Part shown: in pieces, positions 18,847 to 27,559 of the stretch | Layout of the letters: the number at the start of each line of letters is the position of its first letter | How positions within the stretch are numbered: the stretch's first letter is position 1 | DNA from: Pseudomonas sp. W4I3 | Lineage (GTDB): Bacteria > Pseudomonadota > Gammaproteobacteria > Pseudomonadales > Pseudomonadaceae | Assembly: GCF_030816195.1 (NCBI RefSeq) | Contig: NZ_JAUSXS010000001.1 | Coordinates: forward strand, 1,511,501-1,575,500 | Length of the DNA: 64,000 nucleotides | Reading direction: 5' to 3' | Position numbers and translations under genes: made by a program | Notes under the pieces: generated by a model | Told to the model about the DNA's origin: nothing | Databases searched by the model: none | Seen by the model: the letters and a program-made list of their open reading frames with translations, nothing else

Positions 18847-20145
18847 TTAGTGCAGTTTCAGGCGCGGCTCAGTTCCACGTCCAATCTTGCTGCCCAGCAT
18901 CAGCATCGCCGTGCGGAAAACGCCATACAGCGCCATCTGGTGCATGCGGTAAAGCGATACATAAAACATCCGCGCCAACCAACCTTCCAGCATCACACTG
19001 CCGGTCAGGTTGCCCATCAAGTTGCCCACCGCGGAAAAGCGCGACAGCGAGATCAGCGAGCCGTAGTCGGTGTACTTGTAGGCCGGCAGCTCCTTGCCTT
19101 CAATCAGCAGTTTCAGCGACTTGGCGAGCAATGAGGCCTGTTGGTGAGCGGCTTGCGCACGCGGTGGCACATTACGGTCGGTGCCCGGTTGCGGGCAGGC
19201 AGCGCAGTCGCCAAAGGCAAAGATGTTTTCGTCGCGGGTGGTCTGCAGTGTCGGCAGCACCTGCAGTTGGTTGATACGGTTGGTTTCCAGGCCGTCGATG
19301 TCCTTGAGAAAGCCCGGTGCGCGAATCCCGGCGGCCCACACTTTGAGGCTGGCCGGGATTACCTGTCCGCTGCTGGTGATCAGCGCGTCGGCGGTCACTT
19401 CGCTGACGGCCGAGTTGGTCAGCACCGTCACCCCTAGCTTTTCCAGGGTTTTATGCACAGGCCCGCTGATCCGCTCCGGCAGCGCGGGCAATACCCGTGG
19501 GCCGGCTTCGATCAGGGTGATGTGCATGTTTTCCGGCTTGATACGGTCCAGGCCGTACGCGGCCAACTCGTGGGCAGCGTTATGCAGTTCGGCGGCCAGT
19601 TCCACGCCGGTGGCGCCGGCGCCGACGATGGCGACGCTGATCTGCTCAATCGTGTCGGTTTGCCCGGCGTGGGCGCGCAAGTAATGGTTGAGCAGTTGCT
19701 GATGGAAGCGCTCGGCCTGCTTGCGGGTGTCGAGGAACAGGCAATGCTGCGCCGCGCCCTCGGTGCCGAAATCGTTCGTGGTGCTGCCCACCGCAATCAC
19801 CAGGCTGTCATAGCCCAGCACACGCGCAGGCACCAGTTCGCGGCCTTCTTCATCAAGGGTGGCGGCCAGTTGGATTTTTTTCTGCTCACGGTCGAGTCCG
19901 CTCATACGCCCCAGTTGGAACTCGAAGTGGTTCCATTTCGCCTGGGCGACGTAATTGAGTTCGTCTTCCGAAGAGTTCAGCGAGCCGGCCGCTACTTCGT
20001 GCAGCAGCGGTTTCCAGATGTGCGTCAGGTTGGCGTCCACCAGCGTGATGCTGGCTTTGCCGCGTTTGCCCAGGGTCTTACCCAGGCGGGTCGCTAGCTC
20101 CAGACCGCCGGCACCGCCGCCGACGACAATAATACGATGGGTCAT
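18847..20145 (-). CDS. ndh: type II NADH:quinone oxidoreductase
   Basis: Non-proton-pumping membrane-associated flavoprotein that passes electrons from NADH to quinone. Two Rossmann motifs are seen: FAD site VVGGGAGGLELATRLG (residue 7) and NADH site IVGAGATGVELAAEL (near 175); FAFGDCAACP near 310 is the conserved FAD-binding block, and the C-terminal part has the amphipathic membrane-binding segment. Start at MTHRIIVV (432 aa); five extra codons exist upstream. Confidence 0.93.
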   Translation of the reverse strand: MTHRIIVVGGGAGGLELATRLGKTLGKRGKASITLVDANLTHIWKPLLHEVAAGSLNSSEDELNYVAQAKWNHFEFQLGRMSGLDREQKKIQLAATLDEEGRELVPARVLGYDSLVIAVGSTTNDFGTEGAAQHCLFLDTRKQAERFHQQLLNHYLRAHAGQTDTIEQISVAIVGAGATGVELAAELHNAAHELAAYGLDRIKPENMHITLIEAGPRVLPALPERISGPVHKTLEKLGVTVLTNSAVSEVTADALITSSGQVIPASLKVWAAGIRAPGFLKDIDGLETNRINQLQVLPTLQTTRDENIFAFGDCAACPQPGTDRNVPPRAQAAHQQASLLAKSLKLLIEGKELPAYKYTDYGSLISLSRFSAVGNLMGNLTGSVMLEGWLARMFYVSLYRMHQMALYGVFRTAMLMLGSKIGRGTEPRLKLH

Positions 20146-20205
20146 GGGAGTATCTCGCAAGGCTAAAAGAAATCGGAGCAGTTACCCCCGCGAGCGCCAG
20201 GCAGC

Positions 20206-20379
20206 TCATAGCGTCAGGTAACTCAAAAGGCGGCTCAGCAGACCGAGCCCGATCACCACCACCAGCACCACACCCAGGAGCAGCCACGGCCTGAAAGGCT
20301 TGCGCTCGACTTTGTGTTGGGAGAGTTGCAGATACTCTTCGACATGCTGTTGGTCATCGGGGTTCAGGCGGCTGGTCAT
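20206..20379 (-). CDS. DUF3094 small membrane protein
   Basis: 57 residues: a hydrophilic N-terminus (TSRLNPDDQQHVEEYLQL) and one C-terminal transmembrane helix (LLLGVVLVVVIGLGLLS). It matches my memory of the DUF3094 family found in pseudomonads. No function known. Lies between ndh and the DUF1780 gene in the same direction. Confidence 0.75.
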   Translation of the reverse strand: MTSRLNPDDQQHVEEYLQLSQHKVERKPFRPWLLLGVVLVVVIGLGLLSRLLSYLTL

Positions 20380-20431
20380 AAAGGCCTCGTCAGGTAGACG
20401 TTGCAAAAGGGCGCCACGTTACAGCCGGGCA

Positions 20432-21061
20432 TCAAAGGCTGATGCCCACATCGAACACTATGCTGCGGCCCAGGTTGTTGCGCAAGAAATCCGGCGCGTC
20501 CGGGTGTGCGAACAGTACCCGCGCAAAGGTTGGCCCCACCAGCGACAGGGAGCGCCAGCCCTGGCGCAGATATTCGGTGGGCGGCGGAAAATGGCTGTTG
20601 AGGTCCAGCACTTCGCGCTTGAGGCTGGTAAAGGCGATGAGGTCCAATTCCCCCAGATCTATTCCGCGTTCTTTGTAGTTATGCGCTTTTTTGCGCAGTG
20701 TCGGTGCCAGGCGCAACAGAAACTCATGGGCGGGAATGCGCCTTGGCTTGGCTTCGCGTCGCACCAGTTGGCTCAGGGAGAAGGCGCTGCGCCTGCGCAG
20801 CAGTTCGTCGCGCCATTCGTCGTTCAGTCGACGGCCTTCGTCCAAGACAAAGAACACTTCAAAACTGGCGTCGCGAAACAGCACGTCGGGCGGTTCCTGG
20901 CCGGCGGCGTGGAACTCCTCGGCGCGATAGGGCACGTTCAAGCCTTGCAACAGGCGCTGGCAGACCCAACGCTCACGCTCCCATTTGCGGGCATTGGACA
21001 GGAATGCGTTGGCTTGTTCGGCCGCTACGGTGAGCAGGCGCAAATAATCTGAGTCATCCAT
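20432..21061 (-). CDS. DUF1780 protein
   Basis: Soluble 209-residue protein, rich in charged residues, resembling the DUF1780 family (putative nuclease-like fold by published structure, as I recall). The block ERERWVCQRLLQGLNVPY near residue 28 and ARVLFAHPDAPDFLRNNLGR near the C-terminus are the most conserved-looking parts. It is divergent from the CbiM-like gene, sharing a 200-nt intergenic region. Confidence 0.75.
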   Translation of the reverse strand: MDDSDYLRLLTVAAEQANAFLSNARKWERERWVCQRLLQGLNVPYRAEEFHAAGQEPPDVLFRDASFEVFFVLDEGRRLNDEWRDELLRRRSAFSLSQLVRREAKPRRIPAHEFLLRLAPTLRKKAHNYKERGIDLGELDLIAFTSLKREVLDLNSHFPPPTEYLRQGWRSLSLVGPTFARVLFAHPDAPDFLRNNLGRSIVFDVGISL

Positions 21062-21088
21062 AGGCGTAGCTTAGCGTTCAAATGATGA

Positions 21089-21235
21089 CCGCAGGAAGAC
21101 TTGCTGCGGTTCCAGCCTTGCAACAGGCTACGCTGCAACTTGGACCTTGGCGATGTAGTCTCCAGTATCCACCAGCGACTCCGGGAACGAGGCGTTTATG
21201 TACAGAATCAACGCAACCAGCCCCATCACGGGCTG
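21089..21235 (+). promoter_or_regulatory. hairpin-rich leader of the CbiM-like gene
   Basis: Three perfect hairpins in succession: CCGCAG / CTGCGG (21089-21109), AGCCT / AGGCT (21114-21129) and CAGCCC / GGGCTG (21218-21235), the last inside a 21-codon ORF. No known riboswitch consensus recognised: I see no cobalamin-box or NiCo motif. May be a regulatory leader; function not shown. Confidence 0.35.
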
Positions 21236-21263
21236 CGAGGCGGCGAGGCAGGTGAAGCGGTGA
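21198..21263 (+). CDS. possible 21-residue leader peptide
   Basis: ATG with a GAGG ribosome-binding site 5 nt upstream, 21 codons (MYRINATSPITGCEAARQVKR), TGA overlapping a GTG start of the next frame (GTGA at 21260). The arrangement suggests translational coupling to the membrane-protein gene. No homolog known to me; could be chance. Confidence 0.35.
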   Translation: MYRINATSPITGCEAARQVKR

Positions 21264-21277
21264 TCGGCGCGCAGGTC

Positions 21278-21949
21278 ATGACATCACCCACCCTGGGCAC
21301 CGGCTGGCTGTTGTACGTCCCCGTGCTGGTGTGGGCGATCTTGCGCGCGCCCTGGGTCGAGTTGTTTGCCGACCGACGGCGCCAGCATTTGCTGTTCGGC
21401 ACGGTGTTCGCGCTGTTCATGTTGTGGCTGGTGCGGCGGGATTTCGACACAGGGGTGTCTTACCATTTTATCGGCATGACCGCGGTGACCCTGCTGCTGG
21501 ACTGGCCGCTGGCAATCGTCGGTGGGTTTGCCGCGCAGTGCGGGTTGGTTTGGCTGGGGCGCCAGGACCTTGCTGCTGTGGGCGTCAACGGGTTGTTGTT
21601 GATCGTGCTGCCGGTGTTGGTAACCGAGACCTGCGCGGTACTGGTAGAACGGGCGCAGCCGCGCAACCCCTTCGTGTACATCTTCTGTTCCGGTTTTTTT
21701 GCTGCCGCTTTGTCGGCGTTACTGTGCCTGCTGGCCGGCCTGGGGCTGCTGTGGTTCGATGGGCGATTCGCGATGCCGGAATGGCTCGAGGACTTCGTAG
21801 GCTACCTATGGCTGATCATCTTTCCCGAAGCGTTTATCAACGGCATGGTGATCAGTGCCCTGGTGGTGTTCTGCCCGGAATGGCTGGAGACGTTCAACCG
21901 CACCCGCTACCTTTCGGCACCGTGGAAGGACGACGATTCGCAGCGTTGA
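21278..21949 (+). CDS. CbiM-like energy-coupling-factor permease family membrane protein
   Basis: About 223 residues with 6-7 hydrophobic segments and no soluble domain. It resembles proteins annotated in Pseudomonas as ECF transporter permease (CbiM-like), but the usual CbiM N-terminal His motif is not visible and no ECF ATPase or T-component is nearby, so substrate and mechanism are unknown. ATG 21278 is used; GTG 21260, which overlaps the stop of a small upstream ORF, is an attractive alternative that would add six residues. Confidence 0.7.
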   Translation: MTSPTLGTGWLLYVPVLVWAILRAPWVELFADRRRQHLLFGTVFALFMLWLVRRDFDTGVSYHFIGMTAVTLLLDWPLAIVGGFAAQCGLVWLGRQDLAAVGVNGLLLIVLPVLVTETCAVLVERAQPRNPFVYIFCSGFFAAALSALLCLLAGLGLLWFDGRFAMPEWLEDFVGYLWLIIFPEAFINGMVISALVVFCPEWLETFNRTRYLSAPWKDDDSQR

Positions 21950-22012
21950 TCCAGGTCAAAAAGCGGATGACCCCACAGGCCCATGCTCTGCGAAATTTCA
22001 GGAGCGTGAATC

Positions 22013-22228
22013 ATGAGTGTGTACGAATGGGCACGGCAGGAACTGCGCAGAAGCCAGGATGCAGCACAGGAAATCGGTTTTGATCCAGGCTTGACCCTGC
22101 GCGCCATGCTCAGCGCGGTGGTGCAGCAGAGCAAGGGTGTGCGCAGCTTTGAAGACTTGGCCGACGAGTTGCAATACCTTGCGGAAAACCTCGACGACCA
22201 GCAGGAGTACGCCTTTATGCGGCCTTAG
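22013..22228 (+). CDS. conserved hypothetical protein (71 aa)
   Basis: Small soluble, acidic protein ([22 protein letters not shown]...). It has a good ribosome-binding site (CAGGAG, 8 nt before ATG). No recognised domain; predicted mostly helical. It converges on yacG with a 4-nt overlap, and a similar small protein is, I believe, found at this place in other pseudomonads. Confidence 0.7.
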   Translation: MSVYEWARQELRRSQDAAQEIGFDPGLTLRAMLSAVVQQSKGVRSFEDLADELQYLAENLDDQQEYAFMRP

Positions 22229-22425
22229 TGGCGCGGCGTCAGGTCTTCGGAAAACAACTCATCTTCGGCATCCGGCGCTACTGGGATTTTGTGCTCTTCA
22301 GCGGCCCAGGCGCCCAGGTCGATGAGTTTGCAACGGTCCGAGCAGAACGGCCGGTTGAGGTTGTCGGGTTTCCATTCCACGGGGGCGCCGCAGGTTGGGC
22401 AATCGACTGTCAAGGGTTGGCTCAT
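22225..22425 (-). CDS. yacG: DNA gyrase inhibitor / zinc-ribbon protein YacG
   Basis: 66-residue zinc protein; CPTCG (residues 9-13) and FCSDRCK (27-33) supply the four Cys ligands, followed by an acidic, disordered C-terminus. E. coli YacG binds GyrB and blocks DNA binding. The ATG overlaps the coaE stop by 4 nt; the order pilD-coaE-yacG is conserved with P. aeruginosa. Confidence 0.93.
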   Translation of the reverse strand: MSQPLTVDCPTCGAPVEWKPDNLNRPFCSDRCKLIDLGAWAAEEHKIPVAPDAEDELFSEDLTPRH

Positions 22426-23045
22426 GTTCGGCCTCCACGCAAAGTAAGGTAAAAGTGGTGCAGTCGCTCGACCTCGCCGTGCAGCCAGGCAAGGTCCTGG
22501 TCATTGACCAGTACGTCATCGGCATGGTTCAGGCGGTCTTCGCGGCTCGACTGGGCCTTGAGAATGGCCTGTACCTGTTGCTCGCTGATGCCGTCGCGCT
22601 GCAGGGTACGCTGAATCTGCAGCGATTGGGGCACATCGATCACCAGGATGCGCTGGGTCATGCTGTACTGGCCGGACTCGATCAGCAGCGGTGACACCAG
22701 AATCGCGTAAGGCGACCGGGCGCGTGCCAGGTGGTCGCGAATCTCTTCAGCGATCAGCGGGTGCAACAAGCCTTCCAGCCAGAGACGTTCCTGCGGTACT
22801 TCAAAGATCAATTTGCGCAACGCGGCGCGGTCGAGCTGACCGTCCGGCTGCAGCACGCCGTTGCCGAAATGTTCGGCAATGCGCGCCAGCGCCGGTCGGC
22901 CGGGCTCAACCACCCAACGAGCGGCATGATCGGCGTCGACCAGGTCGACACCCAGTCGGGTGAAGTGCTCGGCCGCAGCGCTTTTACCGCTGCCGATGCC
23001 GCCTGTGAGGCCTAGAATCCAGGGTGTTGCAACAGGAGTGGTCAT
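22422..23045 (-). CDS. coaE: dephospho-CoA kinase
   Basis: Final step of coenzyme A synthesis, phosphorylating the 3'-OH of dephospho-CoA. P-loop [11 protein letters not shown] at residue 12, [13 protein letters not shown] lid region, and the [16 protein letters not shown] segment identify it. 207 residues from MTTPVATPW, which overlaps the pilD stop; a long upstream open frame to 23573 is antisense-free but only overlaps pilD and is not part of the gene. Confidence 0.95.
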   Translation of the reverse strand: MTTPVATPWILGLTGGIGSGKSAAAEHFTRLGVDLVDADHAARWVVEPGRPALARIAEHFGNGVLQPDGQLDRAALRKLIFEVPQERLWLEGLLHPLIAEEIRDHLARARSPYAILVSPLLIESGQYSMTQRILVIDVPQSLQIQRTLQRDGISEQQVQAILKAQSSREDRLNHADDVLVNDQDLAWLHGEVERLHHFYLTLRGGRT

Positions 23046-23908
23046 CTGAAACCAACAGACTGCAAATAGAAGTCGGTTATTTGACCACCCCAGAGCAATG
23101 CAATCCAGCCGGCAATTGCCAGGCAGGGCCCAAATGGCATCGGTGTGGACACTCGCGTCTTGCGCCAGCGCATCAGCAGCAGACCAGCGAACACCCCGAG
23201 CAGTGACGCCATCAGCAGCGTCAACGGCAGTATCTGCCAGCCACCCCAGGCGCCTAGCAACGCCAAAAGCTTGAAGTCGCCATGGCCCATGCCATCCTTG
23301 CCGGTGATTAGCTTGAACAGCCAGAACACGCTCCACAGGCTCATGTAGCCAGATACCGCGCCCCATAACGCCTCGGGCAATGTCACCAGCAGGCCCATGC
23401 TGTTGACGATAAGCCCCAGCCATAAGAGCGGCAGCACGATGACATCCGGCAGCAGCTGGTGGTCCACATCGATCAGGCTCATGCCCAGCAACCCGCAACT
23501 GAGCAGCATCACCGCGCCCGCCTGCCAGCTGAAACCGAAGTGCCAGGCGACAGTGGCGCAAATCAGCGCACATGCCAGTTCGGTGACGGGGTAACGCGCG
23601 CCGATGGTTTCATGGCAATGGGCGCAACGCCCCCTGAGCATCAGGTAGCTAAGCAGGGGAATGTTTTCCCAGGGGCGAATCTGCTGGTCGCAGCGTGGGC
23701 AGCGGGAAGCGGGGCGCATCAGGTTGTACACCGGCCCCGCTGGCTCTGCGGGCAGGTCGAGGATCTCATGGGCCTGGGCGCGCCATTCGCGCTCGAGCAT
23801 TTTGGGCAGGCGCCACACCAGCACATTCAGAAAACTGCCAACGATCAGGCCCAGCACCAGCGCCAGGCCAATAAACGCCCAGGGTTGCTCACCCAGCAAC
23901 GCGATCAA
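23042..23908 (-). CDS. pilD: prepilin peptidase / N-methyltransferase PilD
   Basis: Inner-membrane bifunctional aspartyl protease that cleaves prepilin leaders and methylates the new N-terminus; also serves type II secretion pseudopilins. N-terminal methylase domain carries the zinc motif CPRC ... CAHC (about residues 70-97); catalytic Asp residues lie in [12 protein letters not shown] and GMGHGDFK. 288 residues, about 7-8 membrane segments. Overlaps pilC by 4 nt. Confidence 0.95.
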   Translation of the reverse strand: MIALLGEQPWAFIGLALVLGLIVGSFLNVLVWRLPKMLEREWRAQAHEILDLPAEPAGPVYNLMRPASRCPRCDQQIRPWENIPLLSYLMLRGRCAHCHETIGARYPVTELACALICATVAWHFGFSWQAGAVMLLSCGLLGMSLIDVDHQLLPDVIVLPLLWLGLIVNSMGLLVTLPEALWGAVSGYMSLWSVFWLFKLITGKDGMGHGDFKLLALLGAWGGWQILPLTLLMASLLGVFAGLLLMRWRKTRVSTPMPFGPCLAIAGWIALLWGGQITDFYLQSVGFR

Positions 23909-25113
23909 AATGCGGCGCCTAGTTGAAACACCGGCAGGTACATGGCAATCACCAGTGCACCGACGATGCTCCCCAGTACGACCATGATCAGCGGCTCCAT
24001 GAGACTGGTGAGGTTATCGACGAGGGTCTCTACGTCAGCCTCGTAATGGTTCGCGACCTTTTCCAGCATGTGCTCCAGCGTGCCGGACTCTTCGCCGATC
24101 GCCGTCATCTGGATCGCCATGCCTGGAAACAGTCCGCTGCTGGCCATGGACTGATTCAACTGCATGCCTGTGGATACATCGTGGCGCATATGTTCGATTG
24201 CCTGTCTGAAAGGGCCATTTCCGACGGCGCCGGCCACTGAGCCCAGTGCCTGCACCAGGGGAACACCTGCCGCAAATGTGGTTGAAAGCGTGCGGGCGAA
24301 GCGGGCGACGGCAGCTTTATTCGACAGTTTGCCTGCCAGGGGGACTTTCAACAAACCCGCCTCCAGAGCATGGCGAAAACCAGGCGAAACACGGTAGGCA
24401 TGACGCAGCCCGCCTATTCCCGCACCCAGGCTCAGCGCCAGCACCCACCAGGCGCGTTGCAGGAAGTCGGAGAGGGCGATGACTCCCAAGGTAAAGCCGG
24501 GCAATTGGCTGCCGACCCCGGCGAACAGGGTCTGGAACTGCGGCACCACATGCATCAGTAACACTGCGCTGACCAGGCTGGCCACCACCAGCACTGCGAT
24601 AGGGTAAGTCATGGCTTTCTTGATTCTGGTCTTGAGCCGTTGGCTTTTTTCCAGGTGAATGGCCACTCGCTCCAGCAGTGTTTCCAGGGCGCCAGCCTGT
24701 TCACCCGCGGCGATCAGGTTGCAGTAAAGGTCATCGAAATAACGGGGGAACTGGCGCAGCGTGCTGGCCAGGCTATTGCCGCTGGCGACGTGTTGTTTCA
24801 AGCCCTTGATCAGCTCACGCAGTTGCCGGTTTTCGACACCCTCGCCGATGATATCGAAGGCTTGCAGCAGCGGGATGCCCGCTTTCAACAGCGTCGCCAA
24901 CTGGCGAGTGAAAAGGGCAATGTCAGCGGGCTGTATCGGTGGAACCAGACTTGGCAGGCCTGACGATTTCTTGCGCACACGCTCGGGGCAGATCCCTTGC
25001 TGGCGCAGTTGTGCCTTGACCCGTGCAAGGTCATGCCCCGTGGTTTGCCCGCACACCCTGCGGCCTTTGCGGTTGATGCCTTGCCAGGTATAGATCGTTG
25101 AGGTGTCGTTCAT
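23905..25113 (-). CDS. pilC: type IV pilus inner-membrane platform protein PilC
   Basis: Polytopic platform protein of the pilus assembly machine. Two GspF/T2SF domains (about residues 65-190 and 270-390), with LATLLKAGIPLLQAFD and the equivalent STTFAAGVPLVQALG in the repeats, and three main membrane segments. 402 residues, normal. In P. aeruginosa pilB, the extension ATPase, lies between pilA and pilC; here pilC starts 198 nt from pilA with no room for it. Confidence 0.94.
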   Translation of the reverse strand: MNDTSTIYTWQGINRKGRRVCGQTTGHDLARVKAQLRQQGICPERVRKKSSGLPSLVPPIQPADIALFTRQLATLLKAGIPLLQAFDIIGEGVENRQLRELIKGLKQHVASGNSLASTLRQFPRYFDDLYCNLIAAGEQAGALETLLERVAIHLEKSQRLKTRIKKAMTYPIAVLVVASLVSAVLLMHVVPQFQTLFAGVGSQLPGFTLGVIALSDFLQRAWWVLALSLGAGIGGLRHAYRVSPGFRHALEAGLLKVPLAGKLSNKAAVARFARTLSTTFAAGVPLVQALGSVAGAVGNGPFRQAIEHMRHDVSTGMQLNQSMASSGLFPGMAIQMTAIGEESGTLEHMLEKVANHYEADVETLVDNLTSLMEPLIMVVLGSIVGALVIAMYLPVFQLGAAF

Positions 25114-25311
25114 ATCGCGTTCGCACAGGCCGTTTGGGAATTGATAGCTTAGTCAGGTGGCGGATGCGCGCAGGCGGGTGTTGAGCGATAAAATGTCAGA
25201 TTGTGCGTCTTGTATGCGATTGGCCGCGCTGGGATGAGTACACTGGCGCCGCTGCACAACACGGGGCGCAGGACGCGCCTTGTCATGGTTCTATTCTGGA
25301 GAGTGAAAGTG

Positions 25312-25725
25312 ATGCGTCAGAAAGGCTTTACCTTGATCGAATTGTTGATCGTCGTGGCAATCATCGGCATTTTGGCCACGATTGGCCTGCCCATGTACAC
25401 CAAGCACCAGGCCAAGGCCAAGTTCACTGCGGGGTTGGCTGAAATCAGCGCGTTGAAGGCCGGCTACGAAGATGTCATCAACCAGGGCACTGTGCCCAAG
25501 CTCGATCTGATCGGCGGCAACAGCCCCACCGCCAATTGCAAAATCGATGTGACAGGAGACGTCGCCACCGGCAGCGGCTCCATCAGCTGTGAAATCCTCG
25601 ATGCGCCTGCGCCCGTACTCGGCAAGACCATCACCTTGACTCGCAGCGCCACCACCGGCTGGACCTGTGCTACCACGGCCGATGCGCAATACGTCGCCAA
25701 GGGTTGTGGCGCCAACGGCGCATGA
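25312..25725 (+). CDS. pilA: type IV major pilin PilA
   Basis: Class IVa pilin of 137 residues. Leader MRQKG, cleavage before FTLIELLIVVAIIGILATIGL with Glu5, then a globular domain with four Cys (NCKID, SCEIL, WTCATT, KGCGANGA), the last two probably forming the D-region loop. GGAGAG lies 8 nt before the ATG. Divergent from pilC-pilD. I could not find a sigma-54 promoter in the 198-nt gap, although pilA of P. aeruginosa uses one. Confidence 0.93.
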   Translation: MRQKGFTLIELLIVVAIIGILATIGLPMYTKHQAKAKFTAGLAEISALKAGYEDVINQGTVPKLDLIGGNSPTANCKIDVTGDVATGSGSISCEILDAPAPVLGKTITLTRSATTGWTCATTADAQYVAKGCGANGA

Positions 25726-25751
25726 CGCCTATCGGGCGGTGAGCGAGCTGG

Positions 25752-25780
25752 TTGCCGCATGCCCGATGCGGTGCTAGCTT
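25752..25780 (+). promoter_or_regulatory. candidate promoter of tRNA-Thr
   Basis: TTGCCG, 17-nt spacer, TAGCTT, ending 9 nt before the tRNA. Modest match to sigma-70 consensus. Confidence 0.35.
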
Positions 25781-25789
25781 TAGCCCACC

Positions 25790-25865
25790 GCCCGTGTAGC
25801 TCAGCCGGTAGAGCAGCGCACTCGTAACGCGAAGGTCGCAGGTTCGATTCCTGTCTCGGGCACCA
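25790..25865 (+). tRNA. tRNA-Thr (CGT)
   Basis: 76-nt cloverleaf: acceptor GCCCGTG / CTCGGGC (one T-T mismatch at pair 6-67), anticodon loop CTCGTAA (CGT), T loop TTCGATT, encoded CCA. tRNA-Thr genes are frequent island attachment sites, but no integrase or island follows here. Confidence 0.97.
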
Positions 25866-25873
25866 AGGCAACA

Positions 25874-25922
25874 CTGTTTCAAAGGCCTGTTTTCAAAGGC
25901 CTGTTTCAAAGGCACTGTTTTC
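25874..25922. repeat. short imperfect tandem repeat after tRNA-Thr
   Basis: Three tandem units CTGTTT(T)CAAAGGC of 13-14 bp plus a partial fourth (ACTGTTTTCAG), starting 9 nt past the tRNA CCA. Possibly slipped-strand expansion; each unit contains AAAGGC. Confidence 0.8.
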
Positions 25923-26039
25923 AGATGATCCCAGAATGGTTCTGAAGGCCAGACGAGCCGGCATTCGCGCCTGCTCTTTTGTATCTGCGCAACCTTGATG
26001 ACCCAGATGCATCCCCATTCCTCGATCTAAGAGAACGAC

Positions 26040-26345
26040 ATGACCACGACTGAGATGACCCAGGAAGTTCGGCACCAAGCAGCCCTCGACAAATACCTCG
26101 AGGCAACGCCGCAGCTTAAAGAAGAGATCAAGGACCTGAGCGCTGACGACCAGCGTGACCAGATTCAGTGGGCATTCGAGGACGAGGCGGAGAGCCAGAA
26201 TCTCCAGCCTTGGGAACTGACCCTCAAGTACACCTCTACACCGGAAGAATTCGAAACCGCACGCCTGGCTTTGCACAAGGAAGCCGCTGAAGTGCTGGGT
26301 GTCGAATGGGATGAATACTGCGAGATGAACAATCTTGTAGTCTGA
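26040..26345 (+). CDS. conserved hypothetical protein (DUF6388-like)
   Basis: 101-residue soluble acidic protein, predicted all-helical, without signal peptide. I tentatively place it in the DUF6388 family of Pseudomonas proteins; function unknown. ATG is preceded by AAGAGAA. It stands alone between tRNA-Thr and a repeat, so it may be a lineage-specific insertion. Confidence 0.7.
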   Translation: MTTTEMTQEVRHQAALDKYLEATPQLKEEIKDLSADDQRDQIQWAFEDEAESQNLQPWELTLKYTSTPEEFETARLALHKEAAEVLGVEWDEYCEMNNLVV

Positions 26346-26353
26346 AAGCAGCC

Positions 26354-26454
26354 TGTAGGAGCGAGCTTGCTCGCGAAAAACGCAAAGGCGCCGCGTGCAC
26401 TCAACGTTCACGCGTTATCGTTAATGTTTTTTCGCGAGCAAGCTCGCTCCTACA
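26354..26454. repeat. REP-doublet palindrome (TGTAGGAGCGAGC family)
   Basis: Inverted arms TGTAGGAGCGAGCTTGCTCG and CGAGCAAGCTCGCTCCTACA around a 60-nt centre. Second REP family of the window, also at 58311 and 59202. Confidence 0.93.
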
Positions 26455-26464
26455 ATTAAAGCTC

Positions 26465-27313
26465 TTAGATACTCAACCGCATCGACAAATCCACGGCCTT
26501 CACGTCCTTGGTCATCGCGCCGATGGAGATGTAGTCCACGCCGGTCTCGGCGATGGGCAGCAGGGTGCTTTCATTGATCCCGCCGCTGGCTTCCAGCTTG
26601 GCCTTGCCCGCGTTCAGCCGCACGGCTTCGCGCATGTCTTCCAGGCTCAATTCATCGAGCATGATGATGTCGGCACCCGCCGCCAATGCTTCGCGCAACT
26701 CTTGCAGGCTTTCCACTTCGATTTCCACCGGTTTGCCCGGGGCGATCTTGTGGGCGGTGTTGATTGCCTGGGCAATGCCCCCGCATGCAGCGATATGGTT
26801 TTCCTTGATCAGGAACGCGTCATACAAGCCGATGCGATGGTTGTGGCAACCGCCGCAGGTGACTGCGTATTTCTGCGCCAAACGCAGGCCCGGCAGTGTC
26901 TTGCGGGTGTCCAGCAGCTTGACCTGAGTGCTGGCGACGAAGTCCGCCAGGTACTGGGCGCGTGTGGCGACGCCTGACAGCATCTGCAGGAAATTCAGCG
27001 CACTGCGTTCACCGGTAAGCAGCGAACGCGCCGGTCCCTCAAGGTGAAACAGCGGCTGGTTGGGACTGACGCGTTCCCCATCGGCCACCTGCCAATGCAC
27101 GGCGACGCGCGGGTCCAGTTGGCGGAACACCGTATCCACCCAGGCGGTACCGGCGATAACCGCCGTATCGCGGGTAATGATCGTGGCCTTGGCCAGCCGT
27201 TCGGCCGGGATCAACTGTGCGGTGATGTCACCGCTGCCGATGTCTTCCAGCAGGGCGCGGCGCACGTTGGCTTCGATTTCGGCGGTGAGATCGGCAAGAC
27301 GCAGGTTCGGCAT
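26465..27313 (-). CDS. nadC: nicotinate-nucleotide pyrophosphorylase (carboxylating)
   Basis: Quinolinate phosphoribosyltransferase of de novo NAD synthesis. Blocks seen: [17 protein letters not shown] at the N-terminus, [38 protein letters not shown] (substrate Arg/Lys), [20 protein letters not shown], and [10 protein letters not shown]. 282 residues from MPNLRLADL. The gene sits between a REP repeat and the DUF1631 gene, as in other pseudomonads. Confidence 0.96.
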   Translation of the reverse strand: MPNLRLADLTAEIEANVRRALLEDIGSGDITAQLIPAERLAKATIITRDTAVIAGTAWVDTVFRQLDPRVAVHWQVADGERVSPNQPLFHLEGPARSLLTGERSALNFLQMLSGVATRAQYLADFVASTQVKLLDTRKTLPGLRLAQKYAVTCGGCHNHRIGLYDAFLIKENHIAACGGIAQAINTAHKIAPGKPVEIEVESLQELREALAAGADIIMLDELSLEDMREAVRLNAGKAKLEASGGINESTLLPIAETGVDYISIGAMTKDVKAVDLSMRLSI

Positions 27314-27559
27314 AACAGGCTCCACAGACAAAGTGCCGCGATTATAGGGGCTGTGTGGATCTGAACCCAGACGCCTCGCTCATTTATCGCGCAGGGGCAG
27401 AGTTTGCTGGCGCAACCACCCTCATTTGCCAGATAATCCCGCGCCTTGCAATTGGCGTCATAGCTTTGACGTCGTGATGGTGACCGGGTATTCGCAGCGC
27501 CCAGATGGCCTGCTTGCGGTCAATGCCCATCTCAACACCCGCCGTTTCAGGAGGCCAGG

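Noticed and set aside
21089-21235. Cobalamin or NiCo riboswitch before the CbiM-like gene
   Set aside because: No GCCACTG-type B12 box or the NiCo conserved purine stretches were found; left as an unassigned structured leader.
25114-25311. Sigma-54 promoter before pilA
   Set aside because: TGGC-GC-like pieces occur (for example near 25243) but GG and GC are 7 nt apart instead of 10.
25866-26039. Genomic island at tRNA-Thr
   Set aside because: No integrase or att-like partial tRNA copy; core gene nadC follows within 600 nt.
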